A stretch of 64,000 bases of DNA. Source: Typha latifolia (lineage: Eukaryota > Streptophyta > Magnoliopsida > Poales > Typhaceae). Under the pieces are notes generated by a model, which was not told where the DNA came from, ran no database searches, and saw only the letters and a list, made by a program, of their open reading frames with translations. The first letter of the stretch is position 1; each line of letters begins with the position of its first letter. Made by a program: the position numbers and the translations under genes. Shown here piece after piece: positions 48,201-60,744 of the stretch. The stretch lies in NCBI GenBank assembly GCA_019914945.1, contig CM034112.1, forward strand, positions 3,991,001 through 4,055,000, in the 5' to 3' direction.

Positions 48201-49772
48201 AGAAGGTAACAGATCTCAAAACAAATCTTGAACAGACAACATAGTACATAATATGACCCCAAGCAACATTCTATTGGAAGGCTAATAACCAAAGGAGTAA
48301 ATTATTATGAAATATTTGCTTCTATGATTCTTCTAAATACAGTTTCATTCTACTTCTAATGTAGTACCAATGAAAAATCTCTTCCTTATTTCATTATGAT
48401 CCTATTCTGGCAATAATTCATCCTTCTTTGTGTCAAGTAGTTTCTGCTCAATGCCACAATAGCCCACCACATGGTCACTATCCTAGCTTCCAAAATACAT
48501 CAATCGTATTATAAATGGCCATTAAGTCTATCAGCGCTATCACACATAATAGCTAATCACACTGAGAATATAGCATGATGTATGTACCATACAGAATGTT
48601 AGAAGTTAGAACAAAGCACAATTTGTTCTGCATTTGACCACTACCTGAGCAGCAGCAGAAGAATCAGATGAGCTCTTAGGGTCAGCCCAGCTGACAGTCA
48701 AATTGCTTCCCTCAATTTTGAAATCAGAATTCGACATTTTCTGCCTTGCGTAGTCAGCACAAGCATTGTTATGATACTCAACAAAAAGAAAACCACGGTT
48801 ACGGCTAGGATCATGTTGATCCTGCAATTGTCAAGGAAATGAAACATAATTAAGCATGTAAACAGAGCTCAAAGATGTGCAGAGCCATTAATTTCATCAA
48901 AAGAATAACCTTAAAGAATTCAACATTTTCAACACCAGGGCCACTCTCTTCAAGCATTTTTCTCAGTTCTTCCTCTGTCAAGCTCTTTGGGACATTCCCT
49001 ACGAACAACCTGTGCTTAGCTTGTGACAAGGAACACCTCAGGGTTCTCCCCTAAATGAAACAAGAGAATGACCAATTACCACCTCATCAAAAAAATAAAA
49101 ATAAAAAAAAATGTAAAGAAGGGACCAGACCCAAGACACCATTGAAAGCGCACCTTGAATTCTTTATCATGGATCTCTTCAATCGCATTTTGTGCAGCAT
49201 CCCTAGTGGTGAACGTTATGAAGGCAAAACCTTTGCTTTCTCCGGTATCCTTATCCTTCATCAACCTTACCTGATTCCCATCACCCAAACTTAACACAAG
49301 ATCCTAGTATAGAAAAACCCACTGGAGAAAAAACAGATGGCATCACAGTTATCCCTTCTCTCACCTCAAAGATCTCACCAAAAGGTTGACAAAGCTCTCG
49401 CAAGTCCTCTTCCTTCGCATCTCGCGGCAATCCACCAATAAACACCTCCGACCCATGAGGTGGAAGGGCGAGCAGCTCAGCCCACTTCCTCCTACCCTCC
49501 TCGTCCTTCGGCCCGACTGCATTCTCTACTTCTTCTCCTTCCTGAATCGATCCAGGAGCTTCGTCGGCCCCATCAGACGCCCCCGAAACTTTCTCCTGCC
49601 CCTCGCCTTCCGAGCCCCACTCCTCCGCCGGCTCCTCCTCCTCCTCCTCCTCCTCGAATCCCTCCCCAACCTTCCTATACCCCTCATCCTCCCCACCATC
49701 CTCGTCGTCCATTATGTCCTCCTCGATGTCGTTGTCGCCCTCGAGGTCGATTTGCTCCTCCGGCTCCGCCAT
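45296..49772 (-). CDS. LIF2: hnRNP Q/R-type RNA-binding protein with three RRMs (LIF2 family), eight exons
   Basis: Exons: 49772-49365, 49270-49154, 49050-48910, 48821-48645, 46400-46196, 45934-45735, 45595-45510 and 45422-45296. All borders are GT/AG and the joined frame is open, giving 486 residues. Residues 1-90 are Glu/Asp-rich. RRM1 starts near 108 (EVFIGGLPRD; RNP1 KGFAFITF at 149). RRM2 starts near 188 (RLFVGNVPK; RNP1 RGFLFVEY at 231). RRM3 starts near 282 (IYVKNLPENI; RNP1 RDFGFIHF at 322). The tail has a polyglycine run, then MIYGRG-like and VPMVLPDGRLGYVLQQPG blocks and an RG-rich end RGRRYHPY. This arrangement matches Arabidopsis LIF2 (LHP1-interacting factor 2), a nuclear RNA-binding protein linked to Polycomb chromatin and stress genes. 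The gene looks intact. Confidence 0.97.
45768..45801. repeat. Coding CCA/GGT microsatellite
   Basis: An ACC repeat inside exon 6 of the LIF2-family gene encodes about 14 consecutive glycines. Its length probably varies between individuals (inference). Confidence 0.9.
46749..47130. repeat. Tandem duplication in LIF2-family intron 4
   Basis: Copies start at about 46749 and 46942 (AGAAGATACACTAACATT) and share GTGGAGAGATGAAG, GGGCAAAACTACACCATA and GGTACTRAGAAAAGATG. The period is about 193 bp. Confidence 0.85.
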
Positions 49773-50172
49773 AACTCACTATCTCTCTCTCTCTCTACTC
49801 ACCTCTCTCTACAAATTTCCGTTTAATAACCCTATCCAGACTATAAACCACGAAATATTAGTATGAGAGCAAATCCCAAATACGGATAAAAATGAGTGCG
49901 GAATAAGATCTATGGAATTATGGATACCTTCGGGAGGGATAAAAACGCGGATTGTTAAAACCCTAATCTCCAAATCGGGATAAAAATAGGGGATAAGGGT
50001 AGGAGGCATGAGGAATTTGGGGAATAGAGCATGAATAAATCTTTGTTCCATGAGAATTAGATTTAGAGTGAGAAGGCGAGCTTACTATTTCCTTTTTTTC
50101 TTCGGCGATCGATCGCTTGTGGTGTGTGGATTGAGGAAGAAGGGGGAAAGGGCGATAGAAATGGTGGTGGCA

Positions 50173-50179
50173 TTTTATA
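50173..50179 (-). promoter_or_regulatory. TATA box of the LIF2-family gene
   Basis: TATAAAA on the minus strand, about 400 bp upstream of the start codon. Transcription would begin near 50145. The leader between has a possible intron (donor GTAAGC near 50085, acceptor TTTGTAG near 49809), so a 5' UTR intron is likely but unproven. Confidence 0.6.
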
Positions 50180-50199
50180 GAGGAAAGAAGACCGTCGGA

Positions 50200-52051
50200 T
50201 GGAGAGCGGACGGATGGGGATGAAAGTGTGGATTGGCGAAAAGTGGCAAAGTTGGCAAGTTGGTCACGAGCTATTTTACCAAACTAGCCCTTTTGCAAAT
50301 TTTATTTTCTGAAATAGACCCCCCCACCCAACCTTAATACTAAAACGGAGGCAGAAAAATACTAAGTTCTACACTTTATATATAAAACATTAAACGGTTA
50401 GACATCTTATTATTAAAATTTATTTTAAGGTCATAATTTTCTAACTAATAATCTACTTTAAATAATGATATGTCATTACAAAAATATAGAGAAACGAATA
50501 TAATAATTTTAACCGAAAATTAATAAAAAATTTAGTGTGTCACTATCTATTTCCCATAATTAACTGCTCTCAGAATTATAAATAAGAAGGATAGCTCATC
50601 CACCACAAGTGGGTCACATCATGTCTTCTGTCAGAAATAGCTAAGTAGGAGAAAAACATCATCTGGTTCTGGTAGCTATAGCTAATCGGAGAAGAGATAT
50701 GAATATATATATATAGATTTTGTAATGGTAGCTTGTTGTGTTTTGTTATATATATATATATATATATATATAATATGCCAGTTTAATTATTGAATAATTG
50801 TTGATGCTATTAGTTTAAACTATTGAGGGAGTAGGCAATTGTCCCCCTTCGATCCTTCTCGCTATTAAGTAACATTCATGCCGCAAGCAATCAGACAGAA
50901 ACAAGAAGGCTTAGAATATACATTAGTATTAACTACCAATATAGGTATTTAAATATTATACCTACGTTCTTTTTTCAGTATAGAAATATTATTCACCAGA
51001 AGTCCATTTCAAATCCCCCTTCATAAAATGTCAAGAATATAGATTCCCAAACTCATATACTTGTTGAATGCCTTCACCAGCTTCACAGTTAACGAACACT
51101 TTATGTTAGGTTATTATTGAACGGTTGTAAAATCTCTGGACTCAAAAAAGAAATTTTATTGTGAGAATATTCTGACTACTACTTTGGCTGCAACTCCAAA
51201 GCCTAAAAAAAATGGTAGTTGAGTGGTTGACTCATCCTAATTAGCTATCACCATCAAGTCCTTAGTTATCATCATCATTATCAACTCCTCTATGTCAACC
51301 ATCAACATCGACTCCTCAATTTTCGTCGTTACTGTCAACTTCTTTGCATTCGTTGTTACCATTGACTCCTGCACGAATTTGAGTGAGCTCCCCGGTACTA
51401 GGTAAATATACATAACTGTTAACTATCAATACATGATATAATATTATCTTTACATTTCTTGTCAAAATAAAGGTATTCTTCACCAAAAATCCATTTATGT
51501 CAATAAAATATATTCACAAAATGTTACTAACAAAGTTTCGTGGGTTAACCCCAACTCATACTTTGTTGAGTTCCTCCGCCAATTTTATAGTTGGTTTTTA
51601 CTATGGTTCGTGAATACTCGTTAACTATTGATACAGCTTTGCCTCTTTAGTAGAGACTTGTGCCAAGTTATTATTAAGTGGCCCTCAAAATTGAAAGTCT
51701 ACCGTGAGCATACTTCAATAAAAACTCTAGCTCAACTTCAAAGACTCCAAAGGAAAACTATAGTCAACTCCACTCTTAATTCTTTAGGGTTTCTACAACA
51801 ATCTTAAGGTGTCATCCTTTATATTTTCATGCTAGTGCAAATGATAGACTCACAGGTTGAGTTTCTCATATAGTGTTACATCACTTGTTAGCCTATAAAA
51901 TTGCCTACTCCCCATCTGATTCTCCTACTATGATTGTTTCTTCCAACGTACCGATTGTGAAGTCAACTACTTAAAGAGATTTCCTCCAAACTTCTTGCCC
52001 CAAATTAAGTAGTTTTTAAGATGCAAGTGCTCCTTGTACTACCCTGCCATG
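50200..52051. other. Intergenic, no gene seen
   Basis: AT-rich, with a (TA)n microsatellite at 50747-50772. Parts of 51001-51140 and 51480-51690 weakly resemble each other (ACTCATACTTGTTGA-like words), perhaps old repeat sequence. Confidence 0.5.
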
Positions 52052-52940
52052 TAGGGGTGTAAATGAGCTGAGCTTGAGCAAGTTGAGTCCAGCTCAACTC
52101 AGCTCGAGAGCTGAAAAAGTTTAGCTCGACTCAAGCTAGAGCTCGATTCGAGCTAGAAAAGCTGAGATTGGCTTAGCTTATCTCCAACTCGATGAGGCTC
52201 GAGCTCGGGTCGACAATTCAACTCAGCGCGGAGAATTTGGGGTCGAGAATCAATGAGGTAGCGAAAGAAGGGAGAGGGTCTTGACATTATCACCGTCTTC
52301 ATTTTAGCCTCGTTGGAAGAAGCCCTCGCTAGTGGTGGGGAGAGATTGTCGAAGAGCGAAGCGATAGAGGGTTTGATCGGAGGAGTCTTTGTAGACTCAC
52401 ACCGGCTAGAGCAAAGCTCTCACACCACCAACATCAACACTAGGAGTCTCCACCTCAATCGCACCGGTCATGTCCGCTTGCTTCTATTGCAGCCCCACAA
52501 AGGACCTTGCCAAAATCCTAATCCTAGCTGTAGTATTGCTCCAGGCTTAGTGAGGACGGTAATGGCTCTGATGAGGACCTCAATGAGGACGTTCAGTGCA
52601 GCTCCAGTGAGGATCCTCTGTGTAAATAAGCCAAGCTTGAGAAGTGGAGATGTTCAATGGTGAAGATGGGTTTCATGAGGCTTACTAGAGAGGGTTTGGT
52701 GATGAGAGGTTTTGGGTTTCATGGAGAGGGCTTGGGGATGGTCGACCAATGGATTTGGAGAGCATGGAAGATAAAGGTTGCTAAGCTAGGCATTTTTCTC
52801 ACTTATACAGATCATACCAATCGTTGAATCTAAGATCCAATGATTCTTTCGAGCTTATTTTGTTAGCTTGGTTCAACTCATTTAGAGCTCGAGCAATGCC
52901 CACGAGCCTTACGAGCCCAAAAGCTTTTTTGACAGCCCTA
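52052..52940. mobile_element. Non-autonomous hAT-type transposon (889 bp)
   Basis: Perfect 8-bp duplication CTGCCATG (52044-52051 and 52941-52948). The ends are TAGGGGTGTAAATGAGCTG and, on the other strand, TAGGGCTGTCAAAAAAGC. Both subterminal regions are rich in GAGCTCGAG-like words. The interior has a 116-codon frame (52313-52663, plus) of unknown origin and no transposase. Confidence 0.85.
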
Positions 52941-53159
52941 CTGCCATGGATTACTTGGCTTGATACAAAGACACTGTAAAGCATCACATTACTTTCGATC
53001 TTGATCTTGTTGTTCTCACTTGGCTTTGGCTTGACCAATTGATCTTTAAAACAACCACCACCAAATACACATGCCTCCTATGTGAGTAGAATCGTGCGTG
53101 GTTATCACATGACCTATTTGTCAATACTTCCACAGAGTATTTAAAAAAGATCTAAAATA

Positions 53160-54640
53160 TTATAAATAATCCAAGCATGCACGCAGTCCGACTCAAGGCA
53201 ACTGAAGTAAGCCCATCGGATCATTCCACTAGTCATCCTCAAGCTCAAGGTCATGCTCATGGGTCCAAAGCTGGTCCACACGAGGTGGTAGAATTGATTC
53301 ACAAAAATTTAGCTTGCCTTGAGATTTGTTCACTTCATCTCCTCCATGCAAATGCCCTAATCCTAACCCTAAGACTAAAAATAAATTTTGGCCTAGGGAA
53401 ACTACCACAGACCGCTATAGCCTTAGTGGTTGCTGGGCAAGCTTATTGGTCGATGGCAATCATTGTCCGGTAAGACCTTGCAACAGCGGAGCGACAGTGG
53501 AGGGCCAAAATTGAGCTCAAGTTTGATCTATTGCAACGATGGCTAGGGTGCGTCGTCGGTGGGTCCACTAGCCCTTGGTGATTGTAGATGGGGCCTAGGG
53601 CCCCATTGTAATGGAGCGATGGGGATAGGAACCCTCGACGAATCCACAACAATGAAAAGGTAGCTTGCAGTGATGGTAGTCATTGAGTTCGGCCACCCAA
53701 TTATCATCAACAGTTGTGGTGACTACCATTGGCTGGCAATTGAGACCGACGACCACTGGCCGTAGGTTTGCTATCGTGAGAATGGCCACCGATGGCCATG
53801 GTTTAGGTGCGAGTGGTCTGAGAAATGAAATGGATGTGAGGGTTAGGGCAGAGGGAGGGGGGTGCATGTTTCGTCATTAGTAAAATGTGAAAGTTTTCAA
53901 CCCTAGTTTCCACTGTGGCTGGGAAAGATAGCAATAGGCCTATTGTGAGAGGTTGCACTAGTGTCTCTCTGATGGCGACCTAGGTTTGCAGCAGTGGAGG
54001 GTGCTCTATTGCTGGAGGAATGGTTGTTTGTCGCGGTATAAAACTCCCTTCCATATCCCTCACAAGTGGACTTGTATAGCTGGCCCATTTCTGCCATAGT
54101 CGGAGTGACAAAAGATAGAGTTCTTTCAAATTTGGTTTGTCGTGATGCCGAGATCGGGTGACAAGATATGATCAAAATTATGGAGAAATGTCAAAACGGG
54201 GCAAAAAATGAAAATATCTAATATTGCAATAGTTGTCGAAGCATGGTGGTTGGTCGAAAGGCAGTAGTGGACGGTCGTAAGTGTGGGTGGCTTATAGAGG
54301 GTGATGGTAGCTCTTGTTTGAAGATGAAGGTAGGATTTTCTAATTAGATATACTCCTAAGGAAATAAACAACTATGATTAAAAGGTAAATAATGCTAAAA
54401 GAAAGGGATTAAATCCCTAAAAGAAATGTCTAATTTAATATTTCTTTTAGCATCCAATAATATCAAATGAATCATGACTACTACTATTTATAAGGGTAGA
54501 GTCCTAGTAGATTGGATTGACATGTTGATTATCTGCTTTAAATCAAAATTAAAGACAATAAGCAAATATAATCGAATTGACTTGACTCGACATCCGTGGT
54601 TGAATTATAATAATATTGTAATTATAATAATATTGTATTG
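53160..54640. mobile_element. Truncated relative of the gag-only LTR element
   Basis: 53230-53430 aligns with 9710-9900 (GGTCATG, GGTCCACACGAG, TTTAGCTTGCCTT, CCCTAA.CCTAAC). 54130-54640 resembles its LTR (AAAATTATGGAG, GGACGGTCGTAAG, ATACTCCTAAG). The left LTR and most of the interior are missing. No target duplication was found. Confidence 0.6.
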
Positions 54641-55255
54641 TTGTTGTTTAGGATACAGTGCTTATAAATATGATCATTGAACATTTTAGGTCATAAAGAG
54701 GATCAATTGGAAATAGGCATATGCATATCACTTTTCTATGTAATTTTCATGCTACACATTCATATTTGATCTATATTATTAATTGCATTAGTATTATGAT
54801 TATTGATTTAGCCTTGTTGTAAATATAGTAGCAAAGACTATTTTAGTCCTATACTTATTACGTTAATGGACCATATTGTTTAAATGATATTTCTATAGTT
54901 GAGTAGCATTTTTAAGCTCAATACAATTATATTTTTCATATGAATTATCTAGTGACATATGTAGCATAAGTGGGAGATTATTAATAGTTTGATAAGTAGT
55001 AGGCTCATATGTTTAAGAAAATATACATGAGCCTGCCATTTATGTTAAGCCCACTTAAGTGATTGACTCACGCTCAAAAATACCATATAAGTACAACGGT
55101 CGTTTGTAATAAAGAATATGGTTGTCGAATCCACAGGGAGATGATTGTGAAGAGTATACTGAAAAGATACAAGGAGATACCACGTAGATTACTACTGTTT
55201 ATAAAAAGTTAAATACAAATGATAAGCAAGTAAGATAAAGTAAGAAGAGATAGTG
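54641..55255. other. AT-rich intergenic sequence
   Basis: No gene or clear repeat border. Confidence 0.4.
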
Positions 55256-56229
55256 TGATGTAAACCGGGTCAGATCGAATCACATCAAGGGAAGATTGGG
55301 CTTAATGGATTGAGTCTAGTTATCTTATCTACTTATTTGCTTTAATTAGATCCTTATTAGGTTAGAATTTGTTAGTTAACTAATTCAACTCTGTGTAGTT
55401 TTAGAAGAATATTCAAATGATATTCCACAGACGAGCAAGTATTATGAAACCACTTGGAGAAGATTGAAGACGTCCTGACTACAACTTTCATATTCAAGAT
55501 TTCTCCAGATTCGGACTCTATCTATGGCAGAATGAAAAATTAATCCAAGAAAGATAAGGAATACTAATTTAGCTAAGTCATGTTTATCTCTTATGTAAGC
55601 CATTAAGACAAGTCTAATTAAGTTATATAAGCCTCTAAGGGAAGTTCAATTAAGTTATGTAAGCCTCTAAGGCAAGTCCTAATTCAAATTGTATAAGCCT
55701 TTAGGGTAGTCTAAAGCAAATTCTAGTTCGAGTTGTATAAGCCTTTAGGGCTAGTCTGAGTAGGACTCATTATATCCCACCTCTATATATAGAGGGCTGG
55801 GCTTTTTTGTTAGGGAATCCAAGTAAATCCAAATATTAAGAATTAATTGAGTTTAGTTATTTTCTTATTACCGTATTTACCGTTTTATCGTAGCCGTTAA
55901 ATCGTCTTTACCTTTCTAGGAGTAGAACATAGCCCTAAAACCTTTCTACCTTCAAACCTTAGCCACCATCTTCTTCCGGCAGCCACCCTACTATATGGCT
56001 GTCCACCACCACCCTTGGCCGTCCGCCACCCTCCGACGACCATTGCAACGTCGGATATTTACTATTCTACCCTATTCTGACCTTGCTTCACTGTTTTACT
56101 TATATCTTTCTATCCAGACATCCGATTGATATAAAACTAAAGCCATTAAAATCCTATCTCGTGAAGCTACCACATCTAAATTTTCATAATCATCCTACAC
56201 ATGGATTGTTCCAGATCCGGTCTGTAACA
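55256..56229 (-). mobile_element. Solo LTR, minus orientation (974 bp)
   Basis: On the minus strand it starts TGTTACAGACCGG and ends GGTTTACATCA. The flanks TAGTG (55251-55255) and TAGTA (56230-56234) match at 4 of 5 bases. Its 5' half matches the gag-only family LTR and its 3' half matches the inverted copies in 11849-16019. It has a TATA-like CTATATATAGAGG near 55788. Confidence 0.75.
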
Positions 56230-57542
56230 TAGTAACTAGGCATTGAGGGTCTCTCACAACATTTAGATTTTATCAATTTTTAAATTTAATCTTTATAACT
56301 CAATTTAGAGGTTTCAGATCCCAAACCCTAAAATCGGATGATTTAGCATTATAATATGGAAGAAAATCTAAAGTAATTTTATGACTTTTTTTTGTCACTT
56401 ATTAAACATGTAGCTGGTTCTATTTAGCTTTCTCCAAGGTCGATGATATACCCGGAGGCAACAACACAGTAGAGAATCAAACTACTAAATATGGACTAAC
56501 TTATCTAGATATAATTATATAAATGTCAATTACATAATTATCATCAGGATATATAAATCATGAGATAAAATAAATCAACTTTTAAAATTATATAAGCATT
56601 TCGGAATTACAAGATTAAAAATAAAGTACAAAATAACCTAAACAGGGGGGATGCATCTTAGCCGCGCTAGTATAATTGTAGCTCCTTTCTTCTTCTTCTT
56701 CTTCTTCTCTTCTTCTCTTCTTTCCTTTCCACTCTTTTTTTTCCTCTTTTTTTTTCTCTTATTTCGTATATATTTTTCGGAATATTTTTCCACTCCCTCT
56801 ACCTGTCTAATTATAGAAACTTTTCAAAATTACCAACCTGTTTATGATCCGAAAATTCTGATTTTGCAACTTTGGCTCATACAGGTTTGGCAGAATTTCT
56901 CTAAACTTCATTTTAGTATTAAAATATACTTTTTATCAATAATTTAACATTTTATAAAGTGAAACATAAATTTAGAGAAACCCATTTAAACAACTTGAAA
57001 TACACTTATATTTTAACAATTAAGATATATTTTTAATATTTATAAGGGCATTTTTATGCACTTATCAGTGATCTATAAACTTAAATTTATTATGGGCTTT
57101 AGAAATACATTTAAGTTATGTAATTCCAAATGTGTAGAAGCCTCGATCACAATTGATGGACTTGTGATCCGTGACTTATAAATACTCGTCCAATTTAGGT
57201 TCCCATTTGTTAAGAAATTGCAAAACATTAAAATCATCCCTCGGAAGTTCCCAACCGTCTCCTTCGTCTTCTTTTCGACATCAATGGTAATGACGATCGA
57301 TTCAGGTTAGTTTTAATTGTTTATACCTGATCTTGTTTCAGATTTAAGAAAATGTTTCAGAGAATTAAGAGGGATTATTAGAATATAGATTATAAAAATC
57401 ATGCTTCCCTAAAAGCTTAAGCTTTTTAAAGTAGTTGGTGAGTCATTGTCATTATCATTATTATTTTTTGTGAATCCAGTTTTTCATTGTTGAATCAGAG
57501 GGCCTTTTGTGTTGATAGTTAATAGGCTTCTAGTTTTGAAGG
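56230..57542. other. AT-rich sequence with promoter-like 3' end
   Basis: TTC/T-rich tract at 56686-56760. TTATAAATA near 57176 is followed about 110 bp later by ATGGTAATGACGATCGATTCAG and a GT dinucleotide, which could be a first exon upstream of the TSR1-like fragments. No protein match is recognised. Confidence 0.35.
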
Positions 57543-58081
57543 TGTTATGAACCAGATTTGGAAGTAAGAAAATTATAAAAATTTATATAGAGGTAGCCTC
57601 GGAAGTTAGGGTTCTAATGGATCTAGTTTTATGAGATTCCGACATCTAGATGAAAAGATAATAATAAAATAGTGGAGCAATGTCAAATAACGCAGAATGG
57701 TAATTAATCGATGTTGTGGCGGTCGCCGGAGGGTGGTGGATGGCCAAGGGTGGTGGTGGACGGTCGTAAGGTAGGGTGGCTGTTGGTGGAGGAAGATGGC
57801 TAGGATTTGGAAGATCATAATGATTCTACACTATATCTACTCCTAGAAAGATAAATACAATCTAACAACTATGAAAGATAATGACAAAAATATTAACTTG
57901 GCTAAACTCAGATTTATTTCATTTCAACACATGTCCACTCTTATTTGTAGGAGTAAAACATTCCTATCATATCGGATCAATATGCAGATTATCCGATTTA
58001 TTTGAAATTTAAAATAATAAGATAAAACTAACTAATAAACTTAACTCAACTCGACCTAATTCATATGGTCGGATCGTAGCA
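57543..58081 (+). mobile_element. Solo LTR of the gag-only element family (539 bp)
   Basis: It begins TGTTATGAACC and ends GGATCGTAGCA, with perfect 5-bp duplications GAAGG at 57538-57542 and 58082-58086. It shares GTGGCGGTCGCCGG, CTACTCCTAGAAAG and ACACATGTCCACTCTTATTT with the LTRs at 8179 and 10915. Confidence 0.9.
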
Positions 58082-58377
58082 GAAGGATTGCACATAAGCA
58101 AGTTTTTTGATAATTTGTGGGTTTTAAATAATTATTCCATGATTCCTTCACATACCAGAGTTTCATCTCATCCACTTTACTAGTCTGCAAGTGCTGCAAC
58201 TCTTGTTTAATAAGTTCTTTCAAAAATAATTTAAATGTCTAATAAATTGTGCTTATGCAGATCCTGTTGATTTTAAGTTTTATTAAGTTTTATATTTAGT
58301 TTATAACTTGTTACATATGTTCTTATTGAAAAGACATACCCTCATACTATTAAATCTCACAGAGAAAAAAAATGCAG

Positions 58378-60690
58378 GATGATGAGAATTTGACAAAAGA
58401 ACAGATTGAAGCAGATTTAAAAAAGATTAAGGATGAAAATCTGAAACAAAGGTTTTTTAGTTCATATAATATGCTATTTTATTTATAATTTGTGGTACAA
58501 TCTAGTGAGTTGTACGAGGTGTTCTATGCTTTTTTTTAGTATCAAGGATTTTACTTGCAGAACATGGTAGAACAAGACATATCAGCACAACATGGTCAGT
58601 GTCATTAGGCATGATCATCGTGCCTAATGGAAAGAGGGATGCATGGAAGCAGAGGCTAAACTCATTGTGAATATCATGTGTCTTTCATGCTAAGATTTTG
58701 AGAATTCATTGCAGTGAATTTAGCCTCAGATGACTTATATTATGATTGCAGATTATTAGTAAGGCCTTCTTCAGTATTACAGTGGTGTAGTTGTAATCTT
58801 TGAAGAAAGAAATAAATATATTATATGACATGAACTTTTGTGTACTAAATGTACCTTTTTAAGACAATAGGACTTTCTTCTGCTTTAAGTTACAGGCGTA
58901 AGCTGATATTATCTTGCTTGTATCTAGAAAAATTTGAAACTTTTATCTCAGGAAGTTCTAATTAGCTTCGTTCTTCCAAATTTTTTCAGAATTTTCGGAT
59001 GAAGTAGATACATCATTGGTTATTCCAGCTAAAATCCGTTTTGCTAAATACAAAAGGTTTGAAGTCCTTTAGAACATCATCATGGGATTCTAAGGTGAGT
59101 ATGTTTATTAGCTTTGCTATGAAATCTATGTGCCCTATGGCCTTCTCTTTAAATGCTATAACAACAGTGTCACTATTTTGTAATCTAGTATGCTTATCTC
59201 GTTATCTTTGGTTTCTATATAATATTATTTTGGATCTAATTTATAGTGAAAGTGAATGCTCACATAGCAGCAAGTTTGTCGTGTTAATATTTGTGAAAAC
59301 ATATTTGGTCTGAAGCAGATGTTGAAAGGTGTTATGTGTAATTATTGTGACATTCATAAAGAAAATGAGTTGTTCATTGAGGTTACACTAGTACATAAGT
59401 GTATATTTCATCGTAATCATGCGCAATTAAATAAAGGAAGTTTAAGATCTTGCTTCATATCTGAATCTAATAAAACTTTGTTTTCACCTATGATTAGTAG
59501 GCTTCTTTATTTTCTGATGGACTTAATGTTCTCTTCTTTCCTCTCACTTCTTCTGATTATCTTATTGTGCTCATATGGAGAAAATTCTTGGAGATGAGAA
59601 AAGGCTTTCTGAGCTTCCTCAACTTGGTATCAGGGGCAAATTCCAATCTATAGATTTACTTAAGAGAAAATCCAAATGCTAAACATGAAGATGGAACTAC
59701 CTAAGTGAGGGTCCCTTTAGAGAGCCACAATCACGATCAAGTTTCATTGTCTTTGTATATTATGCAAATCTAGTTACTAATTCACTGCACAGTAAGCATA
59801 AGATGGAAACATAATGAGCATTTGCTTCTCTATGCCTCTATTTGTTTTTCTTCTCTTCCTGTGATTGTCTTGAAGAATAGGGATGGTGAGCCACCTTCTG
59901 TTGCTGCAGTAGATTCCTTGAAAAGTGTGGATCCGGACAGGATTATTCTTAAGAAAATCTTTTTAACTGGGTAAAGTACATTATTGCTAGTCTTCAGTAC
60001 ATATTTTACGTGGAGAAAACAGCTTCCTTCCATGAAAATGTGATGCATGAATGGTTCCAATGTATGATGAGTTCCTACTACATACAACACAATTTCTGTG
60101 TCACCCAAGATGGACTTTCAAATATCATCTTCATGTGTACCAGTAAATGCCCAAAAATTTTCATATGTTGTTCTTTAACCTACCTTTTGTATAAACTGTT
60201 AGATTATCAATTACTCTAGTAGTAGGTTATTCTAAGACTACCCTGTCTTGTGGGCTCAAGTGCAAGACATTTTAATGCTTGGAAGTTTCATAACTTAATT
60301 AATATTAACAAAGTTGGATTTCTTGTTGTTCCCTTTTCCTATGAACATGATACTTTGTGTATTCTTGTCATCCTCTTGCTTTGTTTTTTTAAATTTTGGA
60401 CTGTTACCCGTGTTATGTCTTGTGCACATGTTAGTTGACAACCCAAGAATTATGTCTCGTTAATTTTAGAAGCGGTTTTACTTCAAATAATTTGATAATT
60501 AGATCTACGAATTTGTTAGTAAAAATGTCAAATGTCCTCTTGTTTTCTTTCTGTGCAGTTTTCATGTTAAATATTAAATTTAAAAGAAATATTTTTCTTG
60601 TGCAATTAACCACCGAAGAGTTTCGAAATTGAAAGCCGATAGTTCAGTATATGTTTCACAATCCAATGCTGTTAGATGGTTCAAGGCAGG
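58378..60690 (+). pseudogene. TSR1: TSR1-like ribosome-biogenesis gene fragment, decayed
   Basis: Collinear exon-like pieces match TSR1, the 40S pre-ribosome maturation factor. 58378-58451 gives DDENLTKEQIEADLKKIKDE with a GT donor. 58990-59094 gives FSDEVDTSLVIPAKIRFAKY and, one base out of frame, GLKSFRTSSWDSK, then donor GTGAGT. 59785-59970 gives SKHKME, then LPVIVLKNRDGEPP and AAVDSLKSVDPDRIILKKI, then donor GTAAAG. 60610-60690 gives RRVSKLKA, then YMFHNP and VRWFK in shifted frames. The exons between 59094 and 59785 that should encode the conserved middle are missing, and there are at least three frameshifts. Introns are kept, so it is a duplicated-gene relic, not a processed copy. The N-terminal GTPase-like part is absent. 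Confidence 0.85.
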
Positions 60691-60744
60691 TTAAGATTTG
60701 AAGTTCATTTGATTTTGAGTGCAAAATTCTAACTTCTAGTTTTC

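Noticed and set aside
49386..49826. Plus-strand frames opposite LIF2-family exon 1
   Set aside because: Antisense shadows of the acidic coding sequence.
53595..54371. Several 80-90 codon frames
   Set aside because: Lie in the decayed gag-family element and do not resemble proteins.
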